This document shows, one piece after another, positions 25,501 through 37,596 of a DNA stretch of 64,000 nt. The notes under the pieces were generated by a model. The model did not search any database. It was given only the letters and a program-made list of their open reading frames with translations, and was not told the origin of the DNA. Each line of letters starts with the position of its first letter. Within the stretch, counting starts at the first letter, position 1. The DNA comes from Apostichopus japonicus (taxonomy: Eukaryota > Echinodermata > Holothuroidea > Aspidochirotida > Stichopodidae), in the NCBI RefSeq assembly GCF_037975245.1, contig NC_092576.1:23164611-23228610 (forward strand). The letters are read 5' to 3'. Made by a program: the position numbers and the translations under genes.

Positions 25501-26223
25501 ACAAAACTTCCAATGGTTACCTACTATCTATTATCAGGAAGTGAAACCTGTTTCAAAACTACCTGTTACGACAGGTAATAAACATATAGATGCTGGTTTC
25601 GGGATAAATAAATCTTATACCAGTTGGAATTAGGATGGACATGTTGCTACCTGTTTGGAATGAGTTGGGCCTTTTAACACGCTCCAGCAGGAGTTTTCTC
25701 CTTGAAACAAATACAACTATTTCTGACATTTATCTATAGAAAAGTCAAATCTGACAAAGCTAGGAAACATTTATTAAGTGTTATCATCGTTAGCAATATT
25801 GTATCGTAAACATGTAAACATGCATTGCATATATGTATGATGTTATAACAGTATGTGACAACTGGCAATTTTCTTCATTCGCAGTAAAACCAGACCCACC
25901 ATATTTAGTCGTATCAGGTTGCAATCATCAACAGTACTGTGTTCTCTCTGTGCAAAGTGACGATAACTTGACATGCATGGTATACGGAATACGCCCCGAA
26001 GTTCAACTAGAGTGGCAGGTTTTGAGTAAAGGTTCATCTGTCTCGATCGATCAGCCGCAGACAAGAACTGTACAAAGAAAGGATACTTTCGATGTATTTT
26101 TGACGTCTACCGTTAGCTCCATAACAGACACCGAACAGAGAGTAACGGCAGAATGTCGGGTAGTAGGCGAATATGCAGACGTAATGGATCTATCAGTAAA
26201 ATTGGATCTCCTAATAACATACG
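22553..26223 (+). CDS. Gene C signal peptide and Ig ectodomain exons
   Basis: Exon 1 (58 nt) encodes a signal peptide starting MVIGRLSIVALSTILTC and ends in phase 1. Exon 23630-23956 encodes a V-like Ig domain (GTVECLG, IVWYNTSNY, SIQHEGDFLV). Exon 24319-24981 is unusually long (663 nt) and holds two Ig-like units without an intron between them (first cysteine near QLSCIVRN, second unit with LNIKCTYS and GIYHCLFT). Exon 25885-26223 holds a fourth unit (NLTCMVYG, LEWQVLS, TAECRVVG). All boundaries are phase 1. Gene D has the same four-exon pattern, including the fused double-Ig exon, so the fusion predates the C/D duplication. Confidence 0.85.
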
Positions 26224-29200
26224 GTATACCCTCGCTGATAAGTTATTGATACATTTTTGAACCCATTCAGTAGTTTAAAGCTGATTGATATAGGACTTAC
26301 AAGTAACATAAATTTTTCAATTATTCATTTTTTATTATTTGATATGATATGATGTGATGTGATGTGTTGTGTTGTGCTGTACTGTGTTTTGTTTTGTTGT
26401 GATGTGATGTGATCTCATCTGATCTGATACGATATCAGATAAATCCAAAGTATCTTCAAACCCAGCCTGCAGTTAATTATTAATTGACAATCTTACAAAA
26501 TCTCTCAAATATTATTCAAAGCACGATATCGTATGACATGATTTCCAAAAGCTGCTAGATACGGTAGCAATGGAACCTGAATTGGCGATTACGAGATGAT
26601 ATCATCGGATTTAGGAAATTGCGGTCCCTCACATATACTGGTCATATTAATTTGAAACACGTGACAAATCAAGTGGATCACTTTAACTTGAGTGGTCGGG
26701 TCAATATAAGACATATTTATGGGAAATGATGCATTAAATTGTGCCAATAATAGCCCAACAGTAATTTAAAAAAACTTTCCAAAATATGAAAGATTAGTTG
26801 AGGTTCATTGACTCGTAAATTAAAGTCATATATATGAGATTTTTAAACAGTGTGCCGTTGTTGTCTATTGTCTTTCTCAGATACCGCTGAAGGACACCAG
26901 GTCAACTATATGTGGTTGTTGCTGCTCATCGTTCCTGTAGTTATTATCCTTATACTAACGGTGATATGCATCATAATTGCAATGAAACGTAAGAAAATAC
27001 TTCCCAGATTATCGAATCTAACCCAACGAGTCCAATATTCTAACTTGATAACGCATAAACAAATCAACTTCGACGAAGCGAAGCTAGTCAATCATATCTT
27101 AAGCGCTCTGTGAAATATGTTTCAAAATATGTTGTATATAATCTTAATATAATAGACATATCATAAAACAGGTAGAAACAACATACACAGCTGGTAGCGA
27201 TTCCTCGTTGGCATACCACGAGACCACATTGTGCTGTGCTTTCATTAATTCCCATCCTAATACTGCAATTCTAGCTCGATTGATTACCATGACTACATAG
27301 CAAATAGCTCGTGATGTTGGCAACTTGGATTGACTTTTATACCCTTAAGATAATTAATATAGTAACATTATATTTACATAGGTGATGTTCTGAATGCATC
27401 AAATATTGTTGGACATTGAGAGCAATGCTCTCTTTTGCTAATTCATCCAAATAATGAACACAGTACACATCCTTCAATTGACTTAACAGGCATACGGAAG
27501 AGAAAAAGAGAACACAAAGTTCAGTCAGAAGAAGTATCAATTAATTATCCAGGAAAATTCCGAATAAGCATCTCTCATGCCAGTGGAACCGAACAAGAGG
27601 TAGCAAAACTATCTAAGTTAAAACAATCAGCTTTTATATCATACAATTTATAATGAATGATACATTTCCATTGAGCGCTATCGTACCTAATGAGTTGATA
27701 TCGTTGCTCTAGACCTGTCAAAGTAAAACAGCCAAAAACTGAACTACACACAACGTCTGTGGTCACAATGTCATTAGAATTAAGCTGTCTTCACGAACCG
27801 TCATAACGATATGTGTCCATAACCGTAATTGCTCTGCGTGTATATATCGTCTTCAATTTGAATCCATCGGAATATACTTTAATTCATTATTGCTCATAGC
27901 TTCCTATCATTTTCTCTCAATCTCAGAATACGCCTATGATTTCGTTATCTCCTACAACAGAAGGTAAGAACATGAACTCCACCTGAACTAAAGCCAGGGT
28001 TTTAGTCGATTCCAACAAATCCGAGTTTGGTTTGAGTCTCGACCGAGTCCGAACAGAGTCCATCCTATGTTAAAAGGGACATTAGAAGTGAAGTTTAAAG
28101 CAATGGTCAGGTCAATATGTCAACTCGAGATGGTCAAAGTTAATTGGTTATTTACATTTATCAACTTCTCATTGGAAATTGAATTTCTTATGAAACAAAC
28201 CATTCATAGAGACATATGTTATTTGCATCAAACGGTTTTATAAGCATCACACGGTCTAGTTGCTATTGTACTTACTGTTTGAGCATTTCATATCCTTACA
28301 TTTTAAGTCAGGGCACTGCGGTCAATGCGGTAAAGTGTTTAACATGATTGAACATCCAACGTGAAACTTGTTTACATTAAAATGGGTAAAGACGGTATGC
28401 TAAAACCGAGACTGTAACACTACATTGATCTCTCCAAATGTTTCTTTCACTAAATGATGATATTTAATAAGATGGACCATTTATTTTTTAGCCTTTTTGA
28501 ATGTGAATCCGCAAGGAAGGCGACATGCGTTCAAGTTTTTTTTCATATCCACAGTTCACAGTTGATTGTCATTATCTTTAACTGGAGTCACGTGAAGTAT
28601 ATATTCCCTTATTACGTGAAATCATAATCAAACATGATCACAATATCGTTGTGAGGGAACTTGAGTTAGAGAGTAGATAATGTCAATAAGTTTTTGTGGC
28701 CAGACTGTATCTTGGGTGATTTTCTTAAAAATTTAAGTTTGAATTACTTTTACGCACTGAACGCATTTTTGTTATTTTGAAGGGACGTTCTTTCCGGTGA
28801 TGGGAGGTGCTGATAAAACAAACCTATTCATTGAAGTCTTAAGAAAACGATATCATCTTCTTTACAACGCTGTCCAACCCATTCCGTTTATTAAAGACAG
28901 GATGTATTGTGTCAACAAGTTGTTTGTCGAGGGCGGTATAGACCTCCTGGACTTAGATATGTATGAGTCCGGGGAAGAGAAGTGGCGTAAGCTGAAATCA
29001 TACAACTCTATATTAAACGACAAGAGAGAAGAATCTAAGAGATTTATAATTGAAGGTGATCCAGGGTACGGAAAGTCGACCCTAGCACTCCAGTTGGCAT
29101 ATGACTGGTGCAACAAGATTGCAAATTCACCTTTGCGAGACACAAACATTGTTTTATTTATACGATTAAGACATATCACAGGCATGAAATCGATTTTTGA

Positions 29201-32200
29201 CTCCATTTCACAAATCTTCCTGTCCAAGTACTCCTCCTGGACAGAAGCTGATGTAAAAGAGATACTATTTAACTGCATTTCCGGTGTAATCATCCTCGAT
29301 GGCTATGACGAGTACGCGGATCGTAATGATCCAAACACAGATATAGCAAACATTATAAAGAAAGAGCTATTCGAAGGGTTTGACGTCATTGTGACTACAC
29401 GGTCGTCATATCTCCCAAAGGATCTTGCTCCGAAAACACAACGACTTCGGTTGACAGGATTCACCGAAGAAGCGCGAGCTTCGTACATAGAAAAGGCTGT
29501 CACAAACAACACGAATGATGTTCGTGAAATCAAACTTCTACTCAAGGAAAATCCAATCCTTCGTGATCTGTGTCAAGTACCTCTGTTCTTTGTCATCTTC
29601 GCTCACATGACTCACGAAAAGAAGTCATTCCGTGATTTCTCTTCCGTGACGAGTTTCTTTCGCTACATGATATCCTGCTTCCACAGTCACATGAGAAACA
29701 AACTTGTGGGTGATTACGACAACGAATGGAAAATGTACGAGAAAGAACACAGTGAACTAGACACAATAGCTTTTGAAGGGTTGAGTGGAGATAAGCAACA
29801 ACTTTCGTGGAAGAAACAGTATATGTGCCAACGACTGGGTGAGGAGTTTTACAACATTTATCTCAAGATAGGTATTTTGGTTGAAGAGGTTTATCTCGAT
29901 GATGCAGACAAACCTGGTACATCTGACCACATTCAATACCAGACGGACGTCAGATTTTACCACAAATTATTCGGTGAGTGGTACGCAGCTCATTATCTTG
30001 CCAGCGTCGTTACTAGGGAAGACCAGGAAACCAACCATGAATTGTTCGACCTGATAAACGTGGCTGATCTTCAGTACGTTTACCGGTTCGCTTGCGGAAT
30101 AAACAAAGATGCCGCGAAGAATATCATCGAATACTTGCAGGAACAGAGACGTGACAACAAATTTGCGACTTTATGCATTTTGGAGAGAGACGGTAAAGTT
30201 GATAACATCCTTGAGATTGTAGCGAAGCTTGTATCAGCGAACATCTATATGCAGGAAAGAGATAGCAGGGTACTACAGAGATCTACCATTCAAGTGTTGG
30301 AGATTGCATCCAAGCACCAGGTAAAACTAGTGTAACATATATAAACCAGTTGAAAGCAGTTTGGGAGTTAAACTCATTCTTATTAAGTAATATATTACAT
30401 AGACTAAAGCAGATTGGGAATTTATCTCATTATCGTTAAATAATATATTATACGGAGCTCTATTTTGAAGATAAGTGTGCAATGTTACGTCAAGTTGTTA
30501 CCTACTGCCTATACTCATAGCTAGTATAGTAACTACTGGTGCCACTTGTAACATATGTTACCGTGTTACGAACATAAACAGTAATTACTGATGCACGGTT
30601 GAGCGACATGAACAGTAGTAACCTGTGTTACAATTGGCACCAATTCGTCATGCCGAGAACGAAAAAAGGCCATGTTAATGTATATACACATGCCTACTTA
30701 CTACTACTACTAATGGTGATCTGCCTTAAGGCAGGTCTCTCACCAAACACAAAATCATAAGAACCGCAGAACCGCTCTTCTGCATTCCTCTTCATAGTGA
30801 AATAATTTCTGACATCTCTGATATCATCCATCAACATTATTCTCTTTCTCCCTCTTGGTCGCTTCCCGTTCATTCTTCCTTCAAGCACATCTTTCAGTAG
30901 TCCGTCATGTCTCAAGATGTGCCCACCTTTTCTTTCTCAGATTAATAGTTCCTCCCAGCCTGCGGACCTCACCAACCCACTGTAGAACTTCCTCATTTGT
31001 GACCCTGTCTGACCATTTTATGTTCTCAGACTTTCTCCATAGCCATATCTCCAATGCGCATTCTATTGTTGTCCTCTTTCCTTAGTGTCCAGGTTTCTGA
31101 GCCACACAGGAATACACTCCACACAAAACATTTCATTAGTCTCTTCTTTAATTGTAACTCAAGACTAGCAGTAAAAAGAGAGTTGTGTAGTTTGAAAGTT
31201 TCCTTGGCCATTGCCACTTTTGCTCTGATTTCGGTTTCACAATATCCATCTTCCGCCAATAGACTACCAAGATATTTTAACTGTCTGACCTGTTCAAGTT
31301 CCTTCCCCTCTATCTCTATATGAACTCTCCTTTGTTCCCTTCCAATCTTCATGACTTTCGTTTTCTTGATGTTAATCCTCATCCCATACTGGTTGACAAC
31401 TCTGTTGGTATTCTCCATCATACGTTGAAGTCCAGCCTCCGTGCTTGCTAACATTGCCTGGTCATCTGCAAAACGTACCGACTTTATCCATTGTCCTCCA
31501 ACTTATATTCCTTCTTGTATTTCATCAAGTGCGTCAGTTATCATGGCTTCTGCGTAGATGTTAAAAAGGACTGGAGACATAAGACATCCTTGTCTCACTC
31601 CTCTCCCTATTGTGGCTGATTTTGTTTTGCCCATGAGAGTTCTTACTACCGCTGTCTGTTTCATGTACAACTCGGCGATGAGCTTTCTGTCCCTCCAGTC
31701 TATACCAATCTTTTTCAGAATCTCCATTAACTTGTTCCAGTTTACCCGGTCAAAGGCCTACTTATAGCATAACAAATTAGATACGCCTCATTTTCGAATC
31801 GCGTATCAAAGAACTCGCACTCAATGATTGGTACAGAAACTGCTGTTCATACCCCACAACCGAGCATCAGTTACTACTGCTTTGTGTTCGAAGCATGTGT
31901 CAACAAATATATGACCTAGTAAACTAAAGAAAGCAAAGTCCATATAATGTATGCGGATACACTGCAATGTGATTTATGTAAACGATGGTGTTATCATTTC
32001 TCAATAACATAGAAACCCGTCTCACGTGTGACATTTGTTGATCTGGTAAAAGGAGTTGATCAACAAAACCATCTGCTGCTACTTCACTCTGACTTGCACG
32101 TACCAGTCCTAAGCACACTGCAAAACCTAGAGATCAGTGACAGAGGGAGGGAGTTCACAGAAGAAGAAGTCTCGGGTTTACTTGATTACTCTTCAAATTG

Positions 32201-34348
32201 TGAAAGCCTGGAAGAGTTATGGTTAGTCAATTGTTATTAGTAACGAAGATGTGTTAATACGTCTACGCAATCAATAAGCTTTCACCCGGTGCAGAATCTA
32301 TGCTTGTTGTTGTCATTGTAATATTTAATTGACTGTGAGTGCCAATTGTCGATAACCGTACTAACATTTGATTAAGTGATGTTTTCTTCAATGCAGGTTC
32401 AGAAGTTGCATTCTTCCTCAACAAGTACAGTGTGAGAACATAACGCGGATACTGCCAGAAAGAAAGCTGCGAGGTACATGTAAACTATACACAGATATCA
32501 CTGATACTTTCAGCGAGAACCTGTTGTCACTGTTCATTAAAATGAAAGGCTTTAAAGCGAAATTGATTGGATGCGAAAACAGAAAGTGCGCCATTATAAC
32601 ATATTACAAATATTTGAAGTAAATTCGCTATGGCAAAAGAATATAAAAAATGGTGATCAATATTTTGAAAGACTTCAAATGTCCTGTGTATGAGATCTAA
32701 CCGAAAGAACTACTCACTTAAAAGACTTACGAGGTAGTAAATAGCAAGTTTAATTCACTTAAGTTTTTAAGCTTATGTTTGTGTTAAATTTTGTTAATCC
32801 GTTTCTTTACAGTTCGCTGGAATATAGGAACATACCTTAATGTCAAAAGCGGTTGTTGGAAGGTGAGAATTTTGCATACTAATACTTAACTACTAATATA
32901 TTTTAGCAATGGAACCTTCAAAGAGTATACGTCCATCGCGGAAGTGAACGTTATTTTGTTTCTATATTTTCTACTATGAATATTCGTATCATGATATGTT
33001 TCTAGACGAATTAACTGTATTCAGATCAGGAGTGAAGCAACTATAAACATCGTCATTTATGTAATTAATTATAAAATAACAACCACAGACTTACAATAAC
33101 TCGACCATTATTAATTATAATTATACAGACGTATCCATTAGGGAAATGATCGCTAAAGGGTCGCAAAAGTAACAACCGTTCATTCAGTCTGTTTTATGTT
33201 AGGAGGAATAACAATCCCTCATGCCAAAGACTACGATCCATTGCGATTTTCTATTGTCCGTAAAAATGTTGGTAAAACGTATGATTACGTGTGCGTTTCA
33301 TGTTCTCTTTTAGGGAGAGAACAACAAGGATATGAATAAAACTGAACATTTGTTGTTGGTAAGTTTCTATAATAAATTTGTATGAAAGTATATTTTACAA
33401 GAAAGCGAGCTTTCGAGGGAAACCGTTTGACGTTTTTATTGCCCACAATTAAGACATATATTAAACTTGAGAATCAGATATTGCAGTATTAATTGTATTA
33501 TTATAACATGCTACCATTGAAATATCACAGATATATATCCGTGAGATTAGCAGCTAGCAGCAAAGGCACATCATATTACAAAGAAAATACCTATAACAAA
33601 CAAGCCCCGGTAGCTCGTTAAGATAAGTCAAACAAAGCTCATTGTGTATTCAATTTGCTTATATACTAACCAGAATGTAAGTTATTTACCCCACAGTTTG
33701 CCTGGTATTGAAAACTAAACGAAAATGGCCAATCTAAAGTGTGAATTTACACTAATCGTGTTTCCTTTACTGTTTTTATGAAGACCTTTTAATATTTTGT
33801 TTTGTAGGTGAATCAGCTCCGTGGAAAGTACAGGTAAATACTTTTTATTGCTCGAATCTCCGATTTCATCCACCGAACCGAACAAACATACAAGTTGATT
33901 TTTTCTTTGCAATATTGAAATGTAATGCAGAGAAACCGAAAGCACAAATACATCTTTTGTTTCGACACAACATTGTCGGAACATCATATACAGTTGAGAT
34001 TAGCTCTCTTAAAAAGCCTGACGTCGGAAATATATACATCCTTCCGTCCGTCTATCGATCCATCGACCCATCCCTCCTTCGATCCATCCCTCCATCCATT
34101 CATACGTCTGAACCTTCACTTTTTTCGAAGTGGTATACGTTCTATACTTTCACGTTATCCATGCTTGAAATTATTGCAGTCGAATTTGTTGCTTTATCAT
34201 GTGATAACTCATTTGAGTGTAAGCACGGCATTAATTAAAAATTGTAACTTACACTCTCCGAATTCAAATGTTATGTAATCTTCTTTACAGGGACACACTC
34301 TGGCAACGTACAAGGAATCCAGCTTACACCGAGAACGCCAGGACATAG
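22553..34348 (+). CDS. Gene C: membrane-anchored Ig-NACHT-LRR receptor (multi-exon)
   Basis: Complete model of fourteen exons: 22553-22610, 23630-23956, 24319-24981, 25885-26223, 26881-26988, 27490-27533, 27927-27963, 28783-30320, 32013-32221, 32397-32473, 32813-32862, 33314-33358, 33808-33833, 34291-34348. Summed length is 3579 nt, divisible by three, with no internal stop and a TAG end: 1192 residues. Order: signal peptide, four Ig domains, one membrane helix, basic linker, NACHT domain, short leucine-rich C-terminus. It is an NLR-like ATPase tethered under the plasma membrane and fused to a cell-adhesion-type ectodomain. No CARD, PYD, DEATH or TIR domain is seen. Gene D repeats the exon series. 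The intron 30321-32012 carries an antisense LINE fragment. No named gene is recognised. Confidence 0.88.
26340..26440. repeat. Degenerate GATGT/TGTTT simple repeat
   Basis: Runs of gatatgat, gatgtgatgtgat and tgttttgttttgt in the gene C intron before the membrane exon. Confidence 0.8.
26881..26988 (+). CDS. Gene C transmembrane exon
   Basis: A 108-nt exon, phase 1 to 1, after a tctttctcag acceptor. A short extracellular stretch (DTAEGHQVNY) precedes an unbroken hydrophobic run of about 25 residues beginning MWLLLLIVPVVIILILTV, followed by a positively charged exit (MKR). It lies between the last Ig exon and the NACHT exon, so the NACHT domain is predicted to be cytoplasmic. The gene B membrane exon is also 108 nt and in the same phase. 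Confidence 0.88.
27490..27963 (+). CDS. Gene C basic juxtamembrane linker exons
   Basis: Two micro-exons, 27490-27533 (RIRKRKREHKVQSEE) and 27927-27963 (NTPMISLSPTTE), are inferred from splice sites, phase continuity and matching exons in gene D. In both genes the first exon ends in two acidic residues just before a GTATCA donor. The basic cluster follows the membrane helix and fits a stop-transfer signal. It also resembles a nuclear localisation signal, which is only suggestive. Confidence 0.65.
28783..30320 (+). CDS. Gene C NACHT exon (NLR-type ATPase)
   Basis: One 1538-nt exon, entered in phase 1 after ttttgaag and leaving in phase 0 at CAG|GTAAAA. Walker A is GDPGYGKST (about residues 617-625 of the assembled protein). 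Walker B is VIILDGYDEYAD with the acidic pair intact. A sensor-1-like VTTRSSYLP and the conserved CQVPLFF segment follow. Later come FYHKLFGEWYAAHYL and YVYRFACGINKDAA, which resemble the helical region after NACHT in animal NLR proteins. NACHT proteins bind and usually hydrolyse ATP to oligomerise on activation, and this copy looks competent. An open frame on the opposite strand over this exon is a shadow. Confidence 0.93.
30694..31760 (-). mobile_element. 5'-truncated, decayed non-LTR retrotransposon (LINE) fragment
   Basis: Reverse-transcriptase remnant in the gene C intron between the NACHT and leucine-rich exons, antisense to gene C. Reading on the minus strand: KAFDRVNWNKLMEILKKIG, QGCLMSPVLFNIY, the active-site FADD at 31472-31461, then the thumb region (KYLGSLLAEDG, WSVFLCGSETWTL) and a C-terminal GKRPRGRKRIMLMDDIRD. 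A TAA at 31505-31503 breaks the frame just before FADD, and at least two frameshifts follow (near 31026 and 30915), so it is dead. The 3' end carries a short TAG-type repeat rather than poly(A). It resembles jockey/CR1-type LINEs; the clade cannot be fixed by eye. Confidence 0.85.
32013..34348 (+). CDS. Gene C C-terminal leucine-rich exons and stop
   Basis: Six exons follow the LINE-containing intron. 32013-32221 (209 nt, the same length as in gene D) encodes LSTLQNLEIS and ESLEELW. 32397-32473 continues RSCILPQQVQ. Spacing of leucines suggests two or so degenerate leucine-rich repeats, far fewer than in classical NLRs. The micro-exons 32813-32862, 33314-33358 and 33808-33833 encode VRWNIGTYLNVKSGCWK, GENNKDMNKTEHLLL and VNQLRGKY. 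The last exon, 34291-34348, ends NPAYTENART then TAG. Phases close perfectly. The micro-exons gain support from counterparts in gene D (for example VDWLVPTGKRPFYR). Confidence 0.78.
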
Positions 34349-34363
34349 AAGAATGTAACCGTA

Positions 34364-34369
34364 AATAAA
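34364..34369 (+). terminator. Polyadenylation signal of gene C
   Basis: AATAAA sits 15 bases after the TAG of gene C and is a good candidate given its position. The implied 3' UTR would be very short. Confidence 0.5.
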
Positions 34370-34399
34370 TTACAGCAGAATATGCATCATTACGTCTCA

Positions 34400-34800
34400 A
34401 CGTGACATAGAGTGTACTTTACCATACTCAAATATACTAATGCCATTGTTACTTTAATTTGGACCGCAACTTGGATCATCAGTTCCACAGCTGTGATTAA
34501 GTATATAGTTACAAAGTAGTCTAGAGTGTTGAAATTTGAGATATTTATTCGCCAAAACTGAAAGACTAGAGTTTACCAGTAGAAATGTAGTTCCAAGTGT
34601 GTCGTTATTGAATCCCAGTGCACGCTAATTGTTGTATTTGTTTTCGGGTCCATCTACTGTTTCGTTTAGTCTATAGTGTCATTTTTATCGCATCTTTTGA
34701 TTTTGTTTTGCAATGCCACGGACAAGCACATTCATTTAACGAAACAGATGAGTGGTACGTAGGGAAAGGAGCTGAGGGTGGGATGACTAACAGTGTTTCT
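34400..34800. other. Intergenic stretch after gene C, nothing recognised
   Basis: AT-rich DNA with no splice-supported frame resembling the neighbouring families and no clear repeat. Confidence 0.4.
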
Positions 34801-34807
34801 TATTCCT

Positions 34808-35248
34808 GTCTTTACGATAGTAAAGTGACACCTGCATCGTGCAGTTATCTCAATCAGATTCCCATACATGGTCGGTTCATTGTTCATGACGGTACGAGCT
34901 TTTGTTTTGCATTGTCTTTCAAGAGCATGCTTCACGTACTATCGGCACGTAGGAAATATAAAGCCGTCCTAACAGGAGCAAAGCTGTGTCCACACGTAGT
35001 TGTACTTTATGTACCTGGGTAGGGGTGACGAAGAATAGTTTCGTTTTACAGTCTATACAATAGTAAAGCTTCACCTGAAACGTGCAGCTATTTCACTCAG
35101 ATTGCAAAACATGCTCGTACCATTGTTCATGACGGTAAAAGCTTTTGTGAGAGCTTTCAAGAGCCTACTTCACGTACTATCAACACGTAGGAAATGTGAA
35201 GTATTTATAACAGAAGCAAAGCTGTTTCCACACTTAGAGGTGCTTAAT
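34808..35248. repeat. Tandem duplication of about 200 bp, two diverged copies
   Basis: 34808-35008 and 35049-35248 align along their length. Shared segments include ttgttcatgacggta, cacgtactatc, acacgtaggaaat and gcaaagctgt. The first copy has a 134-codon open frame with no start-to-stop conservation in the second copy and no recognised domain, so I treat it as non-coding repeat. Confidence 0.7.
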
Positions 35249-35259
35249 AGGCTAAATAA

Positions 35260-36540
35260 TGACAGAACATTCACGAACATATACTGCAAAGCGTGCCAGA
35301 AAAATACCACGTTGGCTTAATACTCTCGCCAGAGACACTTTCTTTTCCCTGCTTCTACCGATTCCGTCGATGAGTATACTACTGTTATTTTTAACGTGAT
35401 GTACAAAATATGTAAGTGCGATCGGAGTTTCACCATAATTGGTACCATCTTTTCTATGTCATATCGTGTAGCTTACAATCTAATTTAGTCAATTTGTTTT
35501 TGCAAACATCGAAAAACGTTTTTACTCCCCTCTTCGTGATCTCTTCTTGTTTTATTCACACGTTGCAAAACATCCAGTACACGCTGTAAATTACTCGCCA
35601 AAATCGTGTAACCACGATGGTGTGGTATCCATTCCATTTCGAAGGAACTTATGATACTTTACGAGACGTGGCATTGTCTTGATAGCATAGTTATAATCTC
35701 AGTGTTGGGGGAATAGGAATGAAATTGGATCAAGTTGTTTGGTTTTCCTGACAATGAACTATGTTAAATGAAAACATTGCGATGTATAGCCATTAACGTA
35801 TAAAAAACACACCCTTAATATAGAAACAAACACGATATGAAAATGCATTATTTACATTGAAATTTTATTTTAATGAACGACTGAACGAAGAAATAGTTTA
35901 GCATGTAGTTCTTGACATGTAACCTTTAAACAATCCAACAAGCAGAATAGTATTTGTATAATACGAGTCTTCCATTCAGTCCGAACAATAAAGCAGAGAT
36001 TCTTGATATGTGGGAAGAAATTGTTTTGATGTAGTTCATGAAAGATTGTTACTTCATATGTGTTATTCTTTAAGTAAAATAGATAACAAAAATATAAAGC
36101 AAATAATTGAAAAAAAGCCAGTGAAGTACATCTTATTTTCATCATAAGTTCCAAAGAATTATATACATGATGATAAACAAGAAACCAAATTCTTGGAAAG
36201 CCATGTTTCCTGCTACGACGCTATATATGCGTATATGTATTACATAAAACTGCACGAACAATAAAACAATAGATACAAAAAGTTAACTTTAATTAATATA
36301 AACAAATCTTATGTATTAAATCGAAATATGCTTGAAAAGAATTAAGACTCGAAAAAGGTGATCACAAAAAAGACGAGAACAAAAACACAAAGAAAAAAAC
36401 CCATGTGTTCTAATATCTCTACTTAGGCAAAATGTAATCTAACAGTAAAATCACCACCCATTTTGGATTGGTTGGTTGTTTGAGTATAGATCTATGTAAT
36501 TGTTTTTTTTTTTTTCAACAGAGACAGTTTTACACAAAAG
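35260..36540. other. Convergent C-B intergenic DNA, nothing recognised
   Basis: AT-rich sequence between the 3' ends of genes C and B. Short open frames on both strands lack domains and paralogous support. No gene is called. Confidence 0.4.
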
Positions 36541-36555
36541 CACATTTGAAAAAGG

Positions 36556-37367
36556 TTAAAGCAGCATTTTGCGTTGGGTCGCTTTTTTCCACCTTTTTAA
36601 CATGTGCATCGATTTTTTTTACATTTGTCAATCATAAAACAGCAAACTAAGATACCATTCAAGTTTCACTCTGTCAAGAGCGTTAATTAGCGAGTAATTA
36701 ACGATTAGTATCGATAACGAGTAAAAGTGTCCTCGACAAAGTTTTCATATCTCCAAATCCTCTAGTTTGAATTCCACCAATCAGTGAATAGTATGTTTAT
36801 TCATGAGCAGTTTGCGTTTGGTCGCCGTTTTCTACTTTTTTTGACATGTCCATTGAGTTTTCTACATACATCAAATCACAAAACAGCAAATTAAGATATT
36901 AGCCAAGTTTTTCCCTGCCAAAAACGTTAATTGGCGAGTATTCCACATACAAAATTAATCGCATTCAGTTCCCAAACCCACTAGTTTGAATTCAACCAAT
37001 CAGAGATGCAGGTTTAGTTATGAGCCGTTGCTAAAAATAGATTCAAGACTTTGCGTTGGGAGTTGTTATGCAACTCCCTGATACAACTGCCATATAGACT
37101 GTACACAAATCAAGCGTGGTGTTATATTACGTATCTGTCAATGACGTTCTAGTGTTTAAATATTCATATTATGGGCGAGGTTTATTGGGTTCCCAACGGA
37201 AAATATCTTGGAGAACAACAAAGTTGAAAGTTGCAATTTTTTTGACTTTTATGCCACCATTTGAAGTAAAATATAAATAGATAAGCTAGTTATGTATGTC
37301 GTTATGGCATTGTGGAGTCAGTGAGGTTGAGAAATATCATAGTCGAGGACGCAAAATGCTGCTTTAA
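36556..37367. mobile_element. 812-bp element with perfect 19-bp terminal inverted repeats
   Basis: The left end TTAAAGCAGCATTTTGCGT (36556-36574) is exactly inverted at 37349-37367. The interior contains two diverged direct copies of about 230 bp (from about 36561 and 36815; shared caaatcataaaacagcaaa-like and gttaattagcgag-like segments) and no transposase. This fits a non-autonomous DNA transposon. The termini begin with TTAA, which could be part of a TTAA target duplication. A further solo end (cgcaaaatgctgctttaaa) lies at about 38091-38109 inside the last intron of gene B. Confidence 0.7.
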
Positions 37368-37596
37368 CATTAATACCTCTTTGAAAATAATAAACCCATA
37401 CTTTTCTTTATTAAAAGTCAGTAACTCGTTATCGGTGACTGTACAGAGCAGATATCGTGAACATAGAAAGAGCGATTGAGAGAGTTTGTGAAAGAGTGTG
37501 TGTGTGAAACGTCGTTTCAGATTTATCTCATTTACAAGTGACAAATATTTATATAGAGTTTTGTTGATACATTAATTAAATGTAAGCGCCGATCCT

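Noticed and set aside
28862-29963. Minus-strand frames opposite the gene C NACHT exon
   Set aside because: They are shadows of a strongly supported coding exon and lack domains.
31054-31323. Plus-strand frame across the LINE fragment
   Set aside because: The minus-strand frame has clear reverse-transcriptase motifs; this is its shadow.
34618-35022. 134-codon plus-strand frame after gene C
   Set aside because: No recognised domain, and the adjacent tandem copy does not conserve the frame.
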